Source of the DNA: Fasciola hepatica
Taxonomy: Eukaryota; Platyhelminthes; Trematoda; Plagiorchiida; Fasciolidae
Assembly (NCBI GenBank): GCA_948099385.1
Contig: CANUEZ040000108.1
Span: 1,746,001-1,810,000, forward strand
DNA length: 64,000 nt
Direction: 5' to 3'
Shown one piece after another: positions 25,101-36,864 of the stretch; within the stretch, counting starts at the first letter, position 1; each line of letters starts with the position of its first letter. The notes under the pieces were generated by a model. It was not told where the DNA came from and made no database searches. It saw only the letters and a program-made list of their open reading frames with translations. The position numbers and the translations under genes are program-made.

Positions 25101-27320
25101 TGAAGTGAATACCGATCATACCCCTGAGTATGTGGGAGCAGACTACGTGGACGGTATTTTTGATGCCCGGCAAGACTCAAGAAAAACGGTATGGAATTTT
25201 ACTCAGCTGTATAAACGTGGGAGTGAAGCACAATGTAGGGGGCACGCTCTGTCTACGGATTCTTTTTTAACATTTAATGACACATTTCATGGCTAGATGA
25301 GGTCAAATACACGTTAACTTCGGTGATATTGTAAGCCATTTTAAAAGGCTTGGTTTGAAACTCAAGGGTTTTTTAGGAGCTACCACACAACGGAACGAAT
25401 TGCTTTCTATCAAACTGTGGTATCGAATGGAGATTTGGGCCGTCAGAACCTGGTAACAGACGTGGAGCCTGGGAACAAGTGAAACTTTTGGTGCACTATG
25501 CACCATATTACATCGCACATGGTCGAACCGTAGCGGATAAAAGTCTAGTGACACTTGCAGTAGATTTAGAGAGAACCTAAAACGGTTGCTCCTTGTGCCA
25601 GTGACAAATGATCCCCAAGACAATGAAGTGTTAACGCCGGGCAAGTCTTTGATGCTTTACAGTAAGCAAGTTTTGTTTATTCTTCGGGATTCTTCCTGCA
25701 TCTAAATCAGGCACAGGATTCATTTTTGAAACGTTGAAAGACTCGGTACGTAAGCTTTTGCAAAGAAGGCGAAAACGGCTGATAGAGGGGGAGGTCTGAA
25801 AGCGGGGGAATCGATTTTTATATTTGTCCGTAGTTGCCATAGAAACCAACGACCCTTAGGGCTTGTCAGCGAATGTGGCCTTAAAAGGCTGGACTTGTTG
25901 GAGGGCCTTGGTTCTCATGTCCCGAGAGATGTTTTGTCATGAAGTAAGCAAACTCTGTTTGTTAGAGCTTGCGAGTGGTTGATTTGACTGTTTTTGGTAC
26001 TTTTTCCCCTCTGTGAATGTCTGTCGTAGTTGGTAACTTGACGGAATTCTTGTTGTTGTTGAGGCACACTTTTATGTTCTATTTGTCCGGTTAGATTTCT
26101 GCCACGCAACGTGGTTGGTTTAGTTAGGTTCAGCCTGTAGGTGGTTTTACTCTAATAACGAGTTGATTTGCCCTTCGGTTGCACACAATTACCGCCGTCG
26201 TGCCCGCATGCTTATTCTGCTGATTGTGAATAATTTTAACTTGGGTTACGATGATGTGCGCCCATCAAGTAATAATGCAAAAGTTTGCACCAGGGCAAGC
26301 AGCACAGATACGAACATATATCAACTGATGTGTCGAGCACGGTTTACTTGAAATTTGTGCGAACTCAAGATCAAGGTCGGGAGATTACCTTTCACATATA
26401 ATAGCCACACAATGGATTGAACAGCCCCCGAGGAAATCTCCCCAAGGCCAGCAATACAAGTGGTGTGAAAAATAAACGTTCCACCGGAAGAGTATCTTCA
26501 AGTGACAGCCTATATATGCACGTAAGCATGGTTCCAGTAATTCTCCACCTAATTCCTTCCTTTACCCATGGAATGCCAGCTTAGGGCTAACATCAGCTTC
26601 GCCCCAATAATGGGCAGCTTTCTAATTGTGTTGGAACAACTGCATCTTTTCGTTCCACAGCCGTTGCAGAACTTCAAAGACAACGGGCTCAAGATACCGA
26701 GTACCTGCTTTCTAGCAGTGCAGACTGCGTGGGAGACAAAGAAGGTAGGTTGATGGCATCGAATCGGATAAGCTTCTGTTACTTTGCGCAATTTAGGCGG
26801 ATGGTTTTCAAATTGTTATCTTTGTCTGACTTTCTCAAATGTTTCTGCTATATTGAGATCACTGGAGAGTCTTGGATACGGTCGGGAAAGAAACCGGTGA
26901 CTTAGATTCTTTATTAGCAGACCTTGCCATTTTCACCTCCGAAGTAAGGATGTAAAGTTACACAGTACACGATGGTGACTATGGAGTAGTCAACTCAGAG
27001 GGGAACCACCGCTGCTAGAAGACTTTATTGCTGACACGGGGAAGAATGCAACATGTATACGGCATTCTCCGTCCACGAGGTGGAAATGATTCCAAACTGT
27101 GACACTGGAGAGTTCCTTCAGATGGGCTTCAGGGCAAGTAGTCCCGGGATAAACTGTGTTGAAAATTTGAGAAAATGACGAGCATCTTGCAAAGGTGTAG
27201 AGAAGATGGTGTCAAAATTAATCAGTATCCTGTTCTAAATGCCTTTTCGGAAATTTGTCGATCCACGAGGCATCATAAAAGATGAATATTACACGACTAC
27301 ATCTTGCCCTAAACCAAGTA
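22125..27320. other. No gene assigned
   Basis: Open frames are all under 115 codons (for example 113 on minus at 25303-25644, 94 on minus at 22903-23187 and at 24240-24524). None shows a recognisable motif. There are no long microsatellites and no repeat partner was found by eye. This is one of the least repetitive parts of the window, so it may be intron or intergenic sequence of the host. Confidence 0.4.
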
Positions 27321-27332
27321 GTCCAAGTCTCC

Positions 27333-27490
27333 GATTGGGCAATTTCCTTACTCTTGGTCAAAACTGCTGCTCGTTGCTGATTGGCGGACTTTCGTTGGGT
27401 TCGACTGAAACACCTCTTGGCCTCCGATTGGTTGAGTCCTTTGCTTTTAGGTAAAACATCTCCTGGTCACTGATTTGTTGACTCCGCTCG
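27333..27490. repeat. Degenerate tandem repeat, unit about 46 bp
   Basis: GATTGG (last copy GATTTG) recurs at 27333, 27379, 27426 and 27472, giving spacings of 46, 47 and 46. Between the anchors the units share an AAA-containing middle and a C-T-C/G-G end. About 3.5 units are visible, well diverged from each other. Confidence 0.5.
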
Positions 27491-28014
27491 GCACATTAGG
27501 GGAGGCTGTTTGCTGCTGGCTGGATGGTTTTGTTCTCTTCGTCATGATGTGACTGGAACATTGGCTCACTTTGCTGGCCTGAGCCCACAATCGATTTGAG
27601 ACAGACATAGAATTGCTGCCTTCTAACGAGACAATGCCTCCTTCTGATGCGTCAGAAAATGCCCTTGCAGCTGGTCCTAAGGATTTGTCTTTCGACAGAG
27701 CTGCACGGTTTTTTGTCTGGCGGTAAGGCCGTGTACAATCTCCATCCGGCAAACGTGCAATATTCTCGTACAAAGTCGGCCAGGGGTAGCTAATGCTGCA
27801 GACATCCCTCTCATAGTCCAGAAGGACCAATACAGTAAGGACCTAAAGTCCAAAGCCATGTTACTCCAATTTTCAGCCTTCCGAAAAGCGTGGTCTTGAG
27901 CGGAGCAAAAGTTAGTCACGTACTTTGCTCTAGTCTGTAAACCCCTGCACAGACCAGATAAGTAGTCAAAGGCTCAGCTACTGAGCTGGAATATTGTGCT
28001 AGGGAACAGCTCAA

Positions 28015-28205
28015 TAGCGCTCGTCTTCTGTGGAATAAACACATTTGCAACTATTCACTAGGTCACGGCAGTGAACTAAAACGGATAAGCGATTTTTAAC
28101 ATGGGAAATGCTTTGCTTAGCAGAAGGAAATGATCGAACAAAGAAATTATCTACGTAGATGAATCGAGTAAGTCCGAATTTTGTGATTCGATTTTCGTCT
28201 GACTC
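28015..28205 (-). pseudogene. Possible Ty3/gypsy reverse transcriptase remnant
   Basis: On the minus strand one frame reads KFGLTRFIYVDNFFVRS and then SAKQSISHVKNRLSVL and LVNSCKCV. This follows the gypsy pattern around the YxDD box: a Y-V/I-D-D core, a Ser-rich turn, a Glu/Gln-His block, then a KC-containing end about 40 residues later. The box here is YVDN (plus coordinates about 28148-28159), so the second catalytic Asp is lost. Neighbouring minus-strand frames (27447-27919) could be the same element, but I could not match them to RNase H. Chance similarity over about 55 residues cannot be excluded without a profile search. Confidence 0.4.
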
Positions 28206-28419
28206 AACAGACCTGATTGGTCTGGGAATCTATTGACAAAAAACAATCATTAGGTCTTATCGTTTCTAATGTGAAGCAACCGCAGATCAGTCTCTGTATC
28301 CGGGTTTCATATATCGGGTTTATCTGGAGCGAATTTTAGGTAGCAGGAGATGCAGATCCTGAGCATTTTTAAAATAATGTCTAAGGCACGGTTTGGTTCC
28401 TATTAATTATTGACCTAAT

Positions 28420-31155
28420 CTAGAACAGACATGACTTGTGAAGGAGCAAGGTGAGCTGACCTACAGAGCCGGGGCACCTGACGTCAACACATAAGTGTAC
28501 TTTCACGGACTCTTGTTTCAAATTGTAGAGTACCTTATGCAAGCGAATAAACTTTGATGACGTGCAAGATCTTTCAGCGGAATTATATCCTTCGCAAGAA
28601 CGAGTCAGTGTGTTGCTTAGAACAAGCATAAAAGGTGACATTGAGGATGAAAGAGGACAGAGTATTCAAGCTAAACTTTCCCCAAACAATACAAATAGGC
28701 AGAAATCGGTTGATCTTCTGGAATAGTTTTCATTACATTCACAACACTTGGGGCGCAGTTAGATGATATATGGATTATCGAAACAAGATGCCTTTGTTAA
28801 CGATTTGTCTTGTCAACCAACCAGCTTCCCATTCACAAAAGCATTGTTTCGTTTTGTCGTGTTCTTTTCTTATTCTGTGAACATGTTTTGCACTAGCCTC
28901 CGAAGGCTCCGACAACCTGGGACGGCCAATTGTAACAAAAAGTGAGGTAAATCAACAAATTATAGAAGTAGAAGGTATAGATAAGAGGATAATTAAAATA
29001 GCTTATCAGAGTCTCTTTTCCCACCGTAACGTCGTTTTTTCACATATTACCTCTGAATCAGCCATATAGGAAAAAATTGGTGACTAAGGTCATTACTGCT
29101 TGGAATTATTGGTTGTTACCCGTTCAGAACTTGACATAAGCAGGCCAGAGTGGAGCATGCTGTCGTATTACACAGTGTCATCCGCATTTAGAAAATTTGT
29201 GTTGAATATATCTAACATATGTCCGTTTTCATTAACGGACATTAGTCACCTGATGTGCCTTAGTGAGGCTCGAACTCGAGATGTGCTCGTGGTGACTACT
29301 CCTGATATCCAGCACTAGTGGCTCTGGTTCTCGTTTGATGGTTGATCCGGCTACATCGCTTAGGTGCGCTTATGCCTTGTGTACGTGAGCTTTGATAATT
29401 TGGTACTACGGAACATTTGGAATACCTTTGTTTTGCTTTGGGTTCCGTTTGATTGGCAAAGCTTCAATTTAGTTCGGAATAACGACTGGAAGCAGCTCGT
29501 CAAACGTTGGTAGCAGCTGAAAAGATTTCAGGCATACTTTTCTGGTCAGAATATGCTACCTTTATAGTTACAGCGCGTTGCTGTTATCAAGAGGAAAGCT
29601 ATGAAGCCAACTGGCACATGAACTCAAGCCATGCCAATAAATGCTGAACATTCCTTACACCGTTGAAGCCTGCAATTTATAGCATCACTTACAGAAATTA
29701 CGAAACGGTGGTATTCCATTTTATTTATTCATAAAATTTCCTCGTTTAGTGAGTCACATACACTTCATCGTCGATAATCACTGCTGACGATGTTGCGGTT
29801 GGCTTGAACTAAAGAAATTCTCAGGCTTATCCCACATCTAAAAGTGGAGCCTTGTTGAATATGAGTTTCATTACGATAATACAGGGCCCGACATTGCATA
29901 TTTAATGGGAAGTTCTCTCCATGGCTCCAGGAATCTTGCGACGAAAGATATATTTGCTTAAAGAAGCACATGCCAGTGACCACATGAGCACTGAATACGG
30001 GATCGGGTACCGCTTGGTATACTGTGCAATTCTTTTGTCAATCGGACTGTCAACTATGTATTGTTAATAACTGTGGAACAAATTTAATCGTGCAGTGAAG
30101 GTCTTTTGCGCACAAACTTTTAAATATTCCGCTGTTTCGAGCGTAACAGTAGAAATTGCAGATGTTTTAGTCCTTTGCTTGCCACAGTCAGAACTGGTCA
30201 AAAATTTATCTTTCGTTGTTCTCGCGGTTTAGCAATAAACCGTAATAGGTGCAGCCTAATTATCGCCAATTATTAGTTTACTGAAAATAAGCCCTAGTAT
30301 AGTACCAGAAAGTGTATACCGCGCATAATGCTACCAATAATGCGGTTTTCAATGGCAAAATCAATAACAGATTCATGGTTGTTTTTTAAGTAGAATGCGG
30401 TACTCTTTGTTATGCAGCACGTAGGTAACCACATATCATCGATACGGGCGGAGGAGATTCCGCCAAGTGATACAAAGCATTTATGTAAAACTGAACTTAA
30501 CCGTGTTTACTTGGTCTCACACTAGACCCTTCAGCAGTTTCTGTCATTTGGGCGTTGAGGTGAAGAACAATAAAAAGAGATCTTTTCCCCTAGTAGTTTC
30601 ATGATAGGCAAAACAATACTTGTAGTTCAATGCTATCCTGGGACTGACATACATGAGCTGAATAATACGGGCCTGGACTCGACGGTTTACTTCTGTTCAT
30701 GTTGGTTTTCATTAGAAGTGAGTGACAGGTTACTACTAAAAAATGAATTGTCTTTATATCGCGTATTTTGTGTTTGTAGCTCTCAATTATGTGGGGACAG
30801 TGCTGTTATTGAATCCACTTTTCTATAACCAATTCAGTTACTTTGAAATCTTCATTGCCAGTAGAGCAAAATTTTATTGGTCTTTTTTATTAACCATATG
30901 CCGCGCAGAGAAAACATAGGACAAATACATTATTTGTCCATCGAAAATGTATTGTTCTTTGGTAAGGAGCTCTCATATGAGCTTCAATTCCAGATTTTCG
31001 TCTTTAAAACTTATCAGGGTTTGTAAACCCCATTTCCCTCTAATGGAATCCATTGACGTGAAATCCGTACAACCTCTGAATACTGAACAGGAATTAGTTC
31101 GCTTGTATTAGATAATCCACCAATACAGCAGTATTTTCACGCAACGTCTTGGACG
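28420..31155. other. No gene assigned
   Basis: Open frames are all under 80 codons. A perfect 8-bp inverted repeat with a 6-base loop (TGTCCGTT, loop TTCATT, AACGGACA) lies at 29220-29241; it is unremarkable in AT-rich DNA. The stretch is relatively AT-rich and shows no recognised element. Confidence 0.4.
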
Positions 31156-31160
31156 ATTTG

Positions 31161-31176
31161 GCTGCTGCTGCTGCTG
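31161..31176. repeat. (GCT)5 microsatellite
   Basis: Five GCT triplets plus one base, about 200 bases upstream of LINE-A copy 3. Confidence 0.85.
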
Positions 31177-31378
31177 CGCTACACCAGGTCGTTTTGCGTG
31201 CTGTTATCGATATAGTTTTCATTCATCTGTCTTGGGAAATAATAAAATTTATATTTTCTTAGGGCATTCCGTTAACCCATAGAAATTCAGGTATTTTGTT
31301 CTCAGTGGTAAACTCTAACCCAGCTCTAGTTTGCCGTTACTTTTTCACCTCATTCACAGCATCTTTTGATATTTCAAA

Positions 31379-32838
31379 GTGCCACGTGCAGCAAAGAAAA
31401 CTTTCAATACTACCCCGTCCACTCATATCCCGGTTACTAGGAAAAATAGGCTTCTTCAAACTCCCGTGGCCTTAAAACAATGTTTGGTTGACCTCTGTGA
31501 TTTTGTAGGCTTGGCGACGGAAAGAACAGCTGTTCTAGACCGAAGTATTTCAGATATAATGTCTCAGCTTCTGAATTTGGAAGATACGATATCTAAACTC
31601 GCCCCCTTACTATGCATCACTGAACGCATCGAAAATTCCACCTTACAAAACTTGACAGCTGCGGGCCGCTTTATCGACTCTGTTGCATCCGAAGTTCTCA
31701 TAAGAGTGAGGAACTCTCGTAAAGGAGTCGCGTTTAATTTCCCAGAGAGACTACCTCTCGAGCATGTCAAGCATATATTGTTGAATGCATGTGGTGTGGC
31801 TCACCTTTCTTGTCAAACAGCGAGGCTGCGTAAGCGCGTTAGCGCTTGAACTGTCCAATCCCTATGCTATTTGCAGATAATCTATCTGACAAAGAATTCA
31901 TAAAAATGCGTTATACTATAGCTTCTGATTCTCTTTATAAAAACATAAAAATAGCTGAAGATAAAACCCCACTTCAAAGGAAAGTTACCAGATCTCCTTC
32001 GACTTTCCCCACTAGAACGACGCCTGATAGTTCTGAGCCTTCGACGCAGACGGCTGGCCACTCCACAGCTCCTTCTCAAGTCTCTAGTGCTTTGTCTTCA
32101 CACGCGCCTCCTGCCTTTTCACAACCGCCCACTGCCTCCTCATCTGCTCCCGTACTGAACTCTTTAAAATCTAATCCCATTACTGTTGGTCCAGACATTT
32201 CCGCTTCTCTCCTTTAACTGCCACCCAGTAAGAGACGCCAACTATTGCCTCGCTCTCCCACCTCATCGCCTGTTGGAAACACCCCGAACTCTAACTCGCC
32301 CTCTGTTCCCTCCGGTGATAAACTACTCGCCGTCCAGAGGAATGGGTCTAACAGTCTTCCCATTCTTCCCACAAGCCCCTCCCTCATTCAAATGTCTCCT
32401 AATAAATCAACTCGCCTTAACTCACTGAATTAGGTTTCGACCTTAGAAAATACCCCTTGCTCCAATGTATCGGTGATCCCTACAAATTCACCGTGCTCAC
32501 TGCCTGTCAATACAAAAATACGGCCTCCACTCGCCGCCCAATCTAACTCACGTCGTACTTCTCACCTAACAACTATCTCCACCGCACCCACTTCTAACTG
32601 CTCCATATTTGGTGTTCCACCCAACTTGAGTTACCCCTCCCACAATGTGCAGCTTAATCTACCACCCTACACCTCTATTCCTCACACATTTTCAACCCTG
32701 CCCTCTGCACCCCCCTTCAGCCAATACTCGATTCTGACTGGCCGGTATTTCTCGACTGCCCCTAATCACCCCTGTCTGATATCGACCCGCCAGACCCCAC
32801 AGGTTTTTCCCTTTGCTCCGATGTTTCCCCTCCGTTGA
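31379..32838 (+). pseudogene. LINE-A ORF1 (putative nucleic-acid-binding protein), copy 3, lightly broken
   Basis: This is the best-preserved ORF1 of the family here. The first frame (31379-31849, 156 codons) contains LDRSISDIMSQLLNLEDTIS and then KLAPLLC, a plausible helical or coiled-coil segment, and further on VAFNFPERLPLEHVKHILL. A frame change at about 31850 leads to CPIPMLFADNLSDKEFIKMR and IKIAEDKTPLQRK (31846-32217), which resembles the small RNA-binding fold of CR1-type ORF1 proteins. The rest of that frame to 32838 is Ser/Pro/Thr-rich (PTSSPVGNTPNSNSPSVPSG, STLPSAPPFSQ) with stops at about 32217 and 32431. The first frame has no ATG at its very start in the other copies, so the true start codon is uncertain. 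Confidence 0.75.
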
Positions 32839-33018
32839 TGCCCAGTCTTTCTACCCTTCAGCAGTCCCTCTCACTGCACTATTTAATCCAGCTTGGCTGG
32901 AAGCCACCCCATCTGAACCTCCACTAGCCTCAACATCAACATGTTCCCCTCTGACCCTAATCTCCGCCCCTTCCAATGGCGATAGCCTGCCTCCTTCCAA
33001 ATTACACCACCCCCTGAT

Positions 33019-34452
33019 GTGCCTGTACCACCTCCCACAAATAGTATATCTCTAGCCTTATTCAACTCGCGTTCTATTTTTGACAAACTCCCGCACCTAC
33101 AAAAACTTGTCGTTACAAATAATTACATTATCTTAATAACGGAATCCTGGCTTTCTGAGGGCACTCCCAATGATCAAGTGTCTTTGGTAGGGTACAGTCT
33201 TCTAAGGACCGATAGACCGAACCGGCGTGGTGGTGGGTGCCTAGCCTACGTCAAGGAAGTCTACACCACGAACCCTCTTTTACATACGGCACTCGATTCT
33301 ATTTCCGATTCTCTATGGTTCACGGTGAACCTCCAAACCACTGTTCTTCACATTGGCTGCGTGTTTCGATCACCAAATTCCCCCAGTTCATTGTTTCCAC
33401 TTCTCTTTAGGTCTTTCGAATACCTCTCTTCTCTTCCTTCTGGAACCAAGCTTATTGCGGGTGACTTTAATCTCCCTCACATCTGTTGGCCCACCCTCTC
33501 GGCTCCTCCCGATCTTATGGACCTGTCCACTAGCATTCACCTTGGCGGCTGGACACAACATGTTGTCGAACCTACCAGAAATGGGAACATAATAGATCTG
33601 GTATTTACTCATAACATGCCTCTCGTCGACTTGACCGTAACACGAAATTTCCCCGGTAGTGACCATAAAATGGTTATCTGCCATCTGCCCCTTAGTGGCC
33701 CACCTAATCCCACACACCCCTCCAGCAATACATTCCTGTGCAGAAATTGGGCCTTGCTAGTCACGCTTCTTCGGCAGAAAGACTGGGGTGATTATTTCCT
33801 CACCCAGGACCCTCAGCATGCTGCGGATATTTTCTACTCCTTCTCTCCCGATTGTCTGGAAAAACTGTCCAATGCTGCCCAGGCTGTACCTAAAAAGAGG
33901 TCATCTGTTTCGCCACTCCATAAGAAGTACAGTAAACTTCTCAAACAACTACATAATTCCAACGACTTTTCACTTTTTATTCGTCTAAACCGCCTCTCCA
34001 CACTTATTCAACGACAAGATAATACGCGACTTCGTGACCAAGAAGCTAAGGCTTTGAGTCATCCTAACAAGTCGCAACTTCTTTCTATGTTGCATAAGTC
34101 TAGAAACGCTGATGTTAAGGCCGACTTCCAACTTCTAATTCTGGATAATAACTCATCTATCACCTCCCCACCTTGTATAGCCGAAGCCTTCAATGCATTC
34201 TTTGCTTCAGCCATGGCTCCAGCTACTGTCATTGCCCCGCCCCCATCTTCACCACTTACCAACTCTGTCCTTTCTACGATACCCTTCGATGCCAGGAGTA
34301 TTTCCAAGCTACTATCCAATAGCAAACCCTCTCCTCGATTAGGCCCCGATGGCTTACCACCAATTGCACTCGTCAATGGTGGACCGGATCTCCCCCTGTT
34401 GTTGCTTAACCTTTTATCTCTTTCACATAATGGTAGCACCGTGCCATGCTAA
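33019..34452 (+). CDS. LINE-A APE-type endonuclease, copy 3 (477-codon open frame)
   Basis: This would nick target DNA to prime reverse transcription. Motifs are visible in order by residue: ALFNSRSIFDKLP at about 14 (the Asn-containing first motif), LITESWLSEG at 38-47 (catalytic Glu), RRGGGCLAYVKEV at about 72, IGCVFRSPN at about 112, LIAGDFNLPHICW at 145-157 (Asp and Asn), NIIDLVFTHN at about 191, and FPGSDHKMVICHL at 211-223 (Asp-His). All recognised catalytic residues are present. After the endonuclease come a linker with a short basic segment and the first reverse transcriptase block (PRLGPDGLPPIALVNGGPDL, about 440). The frame then stops at 34450-34452, so it is an endonuclease cut off from its reverse transcriptase. 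The frame is open slightly upstream, so the ATG at 33019 is only the first available start. Confidence 0.85.
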   Translation: MPVPPPTNSISLALFNSRSIFDKLPHLQKLVVTNNYIILITESWLSEGTPNDQVSLVGYSLLRTDRPNRRGGGCLAYVKEVYTTNPLLHTALDSISDSLWFTVNLQTTVLHIGCVFRSPNSPSSLFPLLFRSFEYLSSLPSGTKLIAGDFNLPHICWPTLSAPPDLMDLSTSIHLGGWTQHVVEPTRNGNIIDLVFTHNMPLVDLTVTRNFPGSDHKMVICHLPLSGPPNPTHPSSNTFLCRNWALLVTLLRQKDWGDYFLTQDPQHAADIFYSFSPDCLEKLSNAAQAVPKKRSSVSPLHKKYSKLLKQLHNSNDFSLFIRLNRLSTLIQRQDNTRLRDQEAKALSHPNKSQLLSMLHKSRNADVKADFQLLILDNNSSITSPPCIAEAFNAFFASAMAPATVIAPPPSSPLTNSVLSTIPFDARSISKLLSNSKPSPRLGPDGLPPIALVNGGPDLPLLLLNLLSLSHNGSTVPC

Positions 34453-35848
34453 TTGCAAGCGCTCGGTAATCGGTCCCATTCATAAAAAAGGACCTTTACA
34501 TGAGGTATCCAATTATCGCCCAAAAACCATACCCCCATCTTATCCAGAATAATGAAAAAGATGATTAAAGATAATATTATTAGCTATTTATTAAGCCTCA
34601 GTCTTATTAATCACAACCAACATGGATTCCCCCGTTCGCAGTCCTGCATGACTTGTCAGTATGATTTTCTGAATCTCGTCACCGACTCCGCTGAAAGGGG
34701 GAAGTATTTTGTTGTTCTTGACTTATCTAATGCATTTGATCGTGCACCTCACCTCTACCTTTTAACAAAGCTACGGTCATTCGACATCGTCGGTCCACTT
34801 CCTTCTTGGTTCTCATCTTACTTATCTCATTGTTCACAGGTTGTCTTGATTAACTGGCACACCTCCAACCCCAAGCCTGTTACTATCGGTGTTATTCGGG
34901 GCAGTGTTTTAGGCTTCACTCTTTTCCTCCTATATATAAATGATGTTTACAACAATACTTAATGGCCGCCGTTTTTGTTCACAGAAGACATTAAGGTAGT
35001 CTACACTTTTTGCCTGGCAACCTCAGTACTACTATCCCTAAAATCTCTGCTGATTTAGCCGCTGTTGATGGATCGTGCTCAACCTGGGGGATGAAATTCT
35101 TCACCGATAAGTGTATTTTTCTCACTTACAAATGCCAGGTTTCTCCTGGTTCCATACGCATCGGCGGTTCACCCATTGACAGCCAGCCCTTAGTAAAAGA
35201 CCTTGGCTTAAGTTATTCTTGCCCTTTCAACTTCTCGGAACATGCTGTCTTCCAAACAGCGAAGGCTAAAAAGTGCCTTGGTCTTCTGTTCCGATCCTTC
35301 CACCTTAGGGAGAGCATTCTCTAAATGTACAACTTACATGCCAGGCCTCTTCTCGAATGTTTCCTCCTAATCTTTACTAGTATGAGAAAATCCGACAGGA
35401 TTATTATCCAATGTATTCAAAGAAGATTCATAAAACAGCTTGTAGGTTGGTCGTCCAACTTAAACTAGGGGGAACGATGCTTATCCCTCAAAATCGAACC
35501 ACTATGGCTTCGTCGCATCAAGCTTAGTTTGATATTTCTGCATAAGCTCTTGACTAAGCAGTCCTATTCCTCCAACTAGTTGTGCTTCTCCCGGGTACTG
35601 GATATTCACTCCGTAATAGACAGTATGCTATTACCACACCCTCCGCGGGTACTATTCTACGCTCTAAGTTCTTTCTCTTCGCGTACTCCAGAACCTGGAA
35701 TAAACTTCCTTTGCACATCAGATCTTCTCGGTCAAAGTATGCATTCGTGCATGCTATTGATAAATTCCTTTATGTCCTAATTGTTTTGCACCTATTCAAC
35801 GTTCACGTAACTGAAAATCAAGCTTATGAGATAGGCCTCGACTTTTAA
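34453..35848 (+). pseudogene. LINE-A reverse transcriptase remnant, copy 3
   Basis: It continues the 477-codon frame after a frame change. NCKRSVIGPIHKKGPLHEVSN precedes 34552. From 34552 to 34962 one frame carries HNQHGFPRSQSC, VVLDLSNAFDRAPH (motif A) and VIRGSVLGFTLFLLYINDVY. Motif C lies just past a stop at 34978-34989 and reads FTED, so the first catalytic Asp is Glu. A third frame (35010-35324) has YKCQVSPGSIRIGG and VKDLGLSYSC. The C-terminal frame (35582-35848) has TWNKLPLHIRSSRSK and ends ENQAYEIGLDF. There are at least four frame changes or stops. In known reverse transcriptases the first Asp of this box is essential, so this copy should be inactive. Confidence 0.85.
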
Positions 35849-36208
35849 GCCATTGCTCTGCTTTCACTCTTTACCTCACCTTCCAAAATAACCTCACTGC
35901 TTTTAAAATTCTGATTGCTTTGTTTGACCGCTTCTCCCAGACTTCGCCATCAACTTATTTAAAGCATGTCTGCGTCCACTTACTGTTTTTCGATACCAAC
36001 TTATAGGATCCTGCCAATTCAACTTTGAAATAAATCCTTCCAGGTGCGCTCACATTTATAGAGACCAACGTAGTACACCCCACAGGTTGTCAATATGTCT
36101 CACGCGCTCCACGGTTTATTAACTTTATTTAGTTATAAAGCGTCTGCGGCCCTGGAACCAACCTCAACAACGCTATAAAAACTGGATCAGTATCCAACCC
36201 CTGGTCGG

Positions 36209-36209
<1 letters not shown>

Positions 36210-36254
<45 letters not shown>

Positions 36255-36385
36255 AATATATATATATGTATATACATATATGTATGTACCTATAAATGTA
36301 TACATATGTATATGTATATATATACATATATATAATATGTGTATACACAAATATATATATATATATATATGTACATGTGTATATA
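36210..36385. repeat. Long TA-rich microsatellite
   Basis: About 175 bases of (TA)n with TG, CA and AA interruptions, the longest simple-sequence tract in the window. It lies between the 3' end of LINE-A copy 3 and the plus-strand R1 copy. Confidence 0.95.
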
Positions 36386-36864
36386 TACTCACCACTGTCC
36401 TACAATTACTAACACAATCATGGTGAGTTACTCAACGCTCCTCGATATCTCTTAGCTTACAATGCCTCTCTTCCGCACCGGGTCCCACCACGTATACGTC
36501 CCTCACCACCTCTGCGATTTCGAACTGGAAAATCCAGTCTAATTCATCTCACTTAGCGTGACTCACTAACTGAACTCAACACCCAGTTATGACGTTACCG
36601 TTTCTGCTCCCACCATATCCCCCAGCTAAGGTTCTTCTGTGATTTCATGCAGAACTTGTTTTTACTCCTGCTCAATGACCACTCTAGGCGAAATACTAAC
36701 TTTCCCATTGAAACTTTAAGCCACACTTTAGCGTTTCCCTTTTAGTCTCACGTTTCATTGCCTCAATGTGCCTTAGGGATCCGCTGCACCGATGAGCCCG
36801 TGCCTAACTTTTGTTCTTCTTTCCGTTAACCGTTGATCCTCAGCTGCGTCTCTCTATCTCACTT

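Larger units (their letters stand above)
31370..35850 (+). mobile_element. LINE-A copy 3, near full length
   Basis: It has the complete order: ORF1 N-terminal domain, ORF1 nucleic-acid-binding block, Pro/Ser/Thr-rich stretch, endonuclease, reverse transcriptase, and a C-terminus ending NQAYEIGLDF at 35848. ORF1 start to endonuclease start is about 1640 bases, close to the roughly 1730 bases inferred in copy 5. The likely 3' untranslated region runs to about 36040, with AAATAAATCC at 36026-36035. ORF1 and the reverse transcriptase are broken; the endonuclease is not. Confidence 0.9.

Noticed and set aside
27447..27919. Minus-strand frames of 127 and 80 codons next to the possible gypsy box, considered as RNase H
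   Set aside because: No TDAS, no FTDH and no catalytic pattern of RNase H could be found in either frame.
28420..28641. LHKVLYNLKQES on the minus strand, resembling the copia reverse transcriptase block LxKALYGLKQ
   Set aside because: Only about ten residues agree, with no further copia motif. The nearby YVDN region fits gypsy better.
29255..29300. Possible tRNA B box on the minus strand (GAGTTCGAGCC)
   Set aside because: No A box at a suitable distance and no cloverleaf could be drawn.
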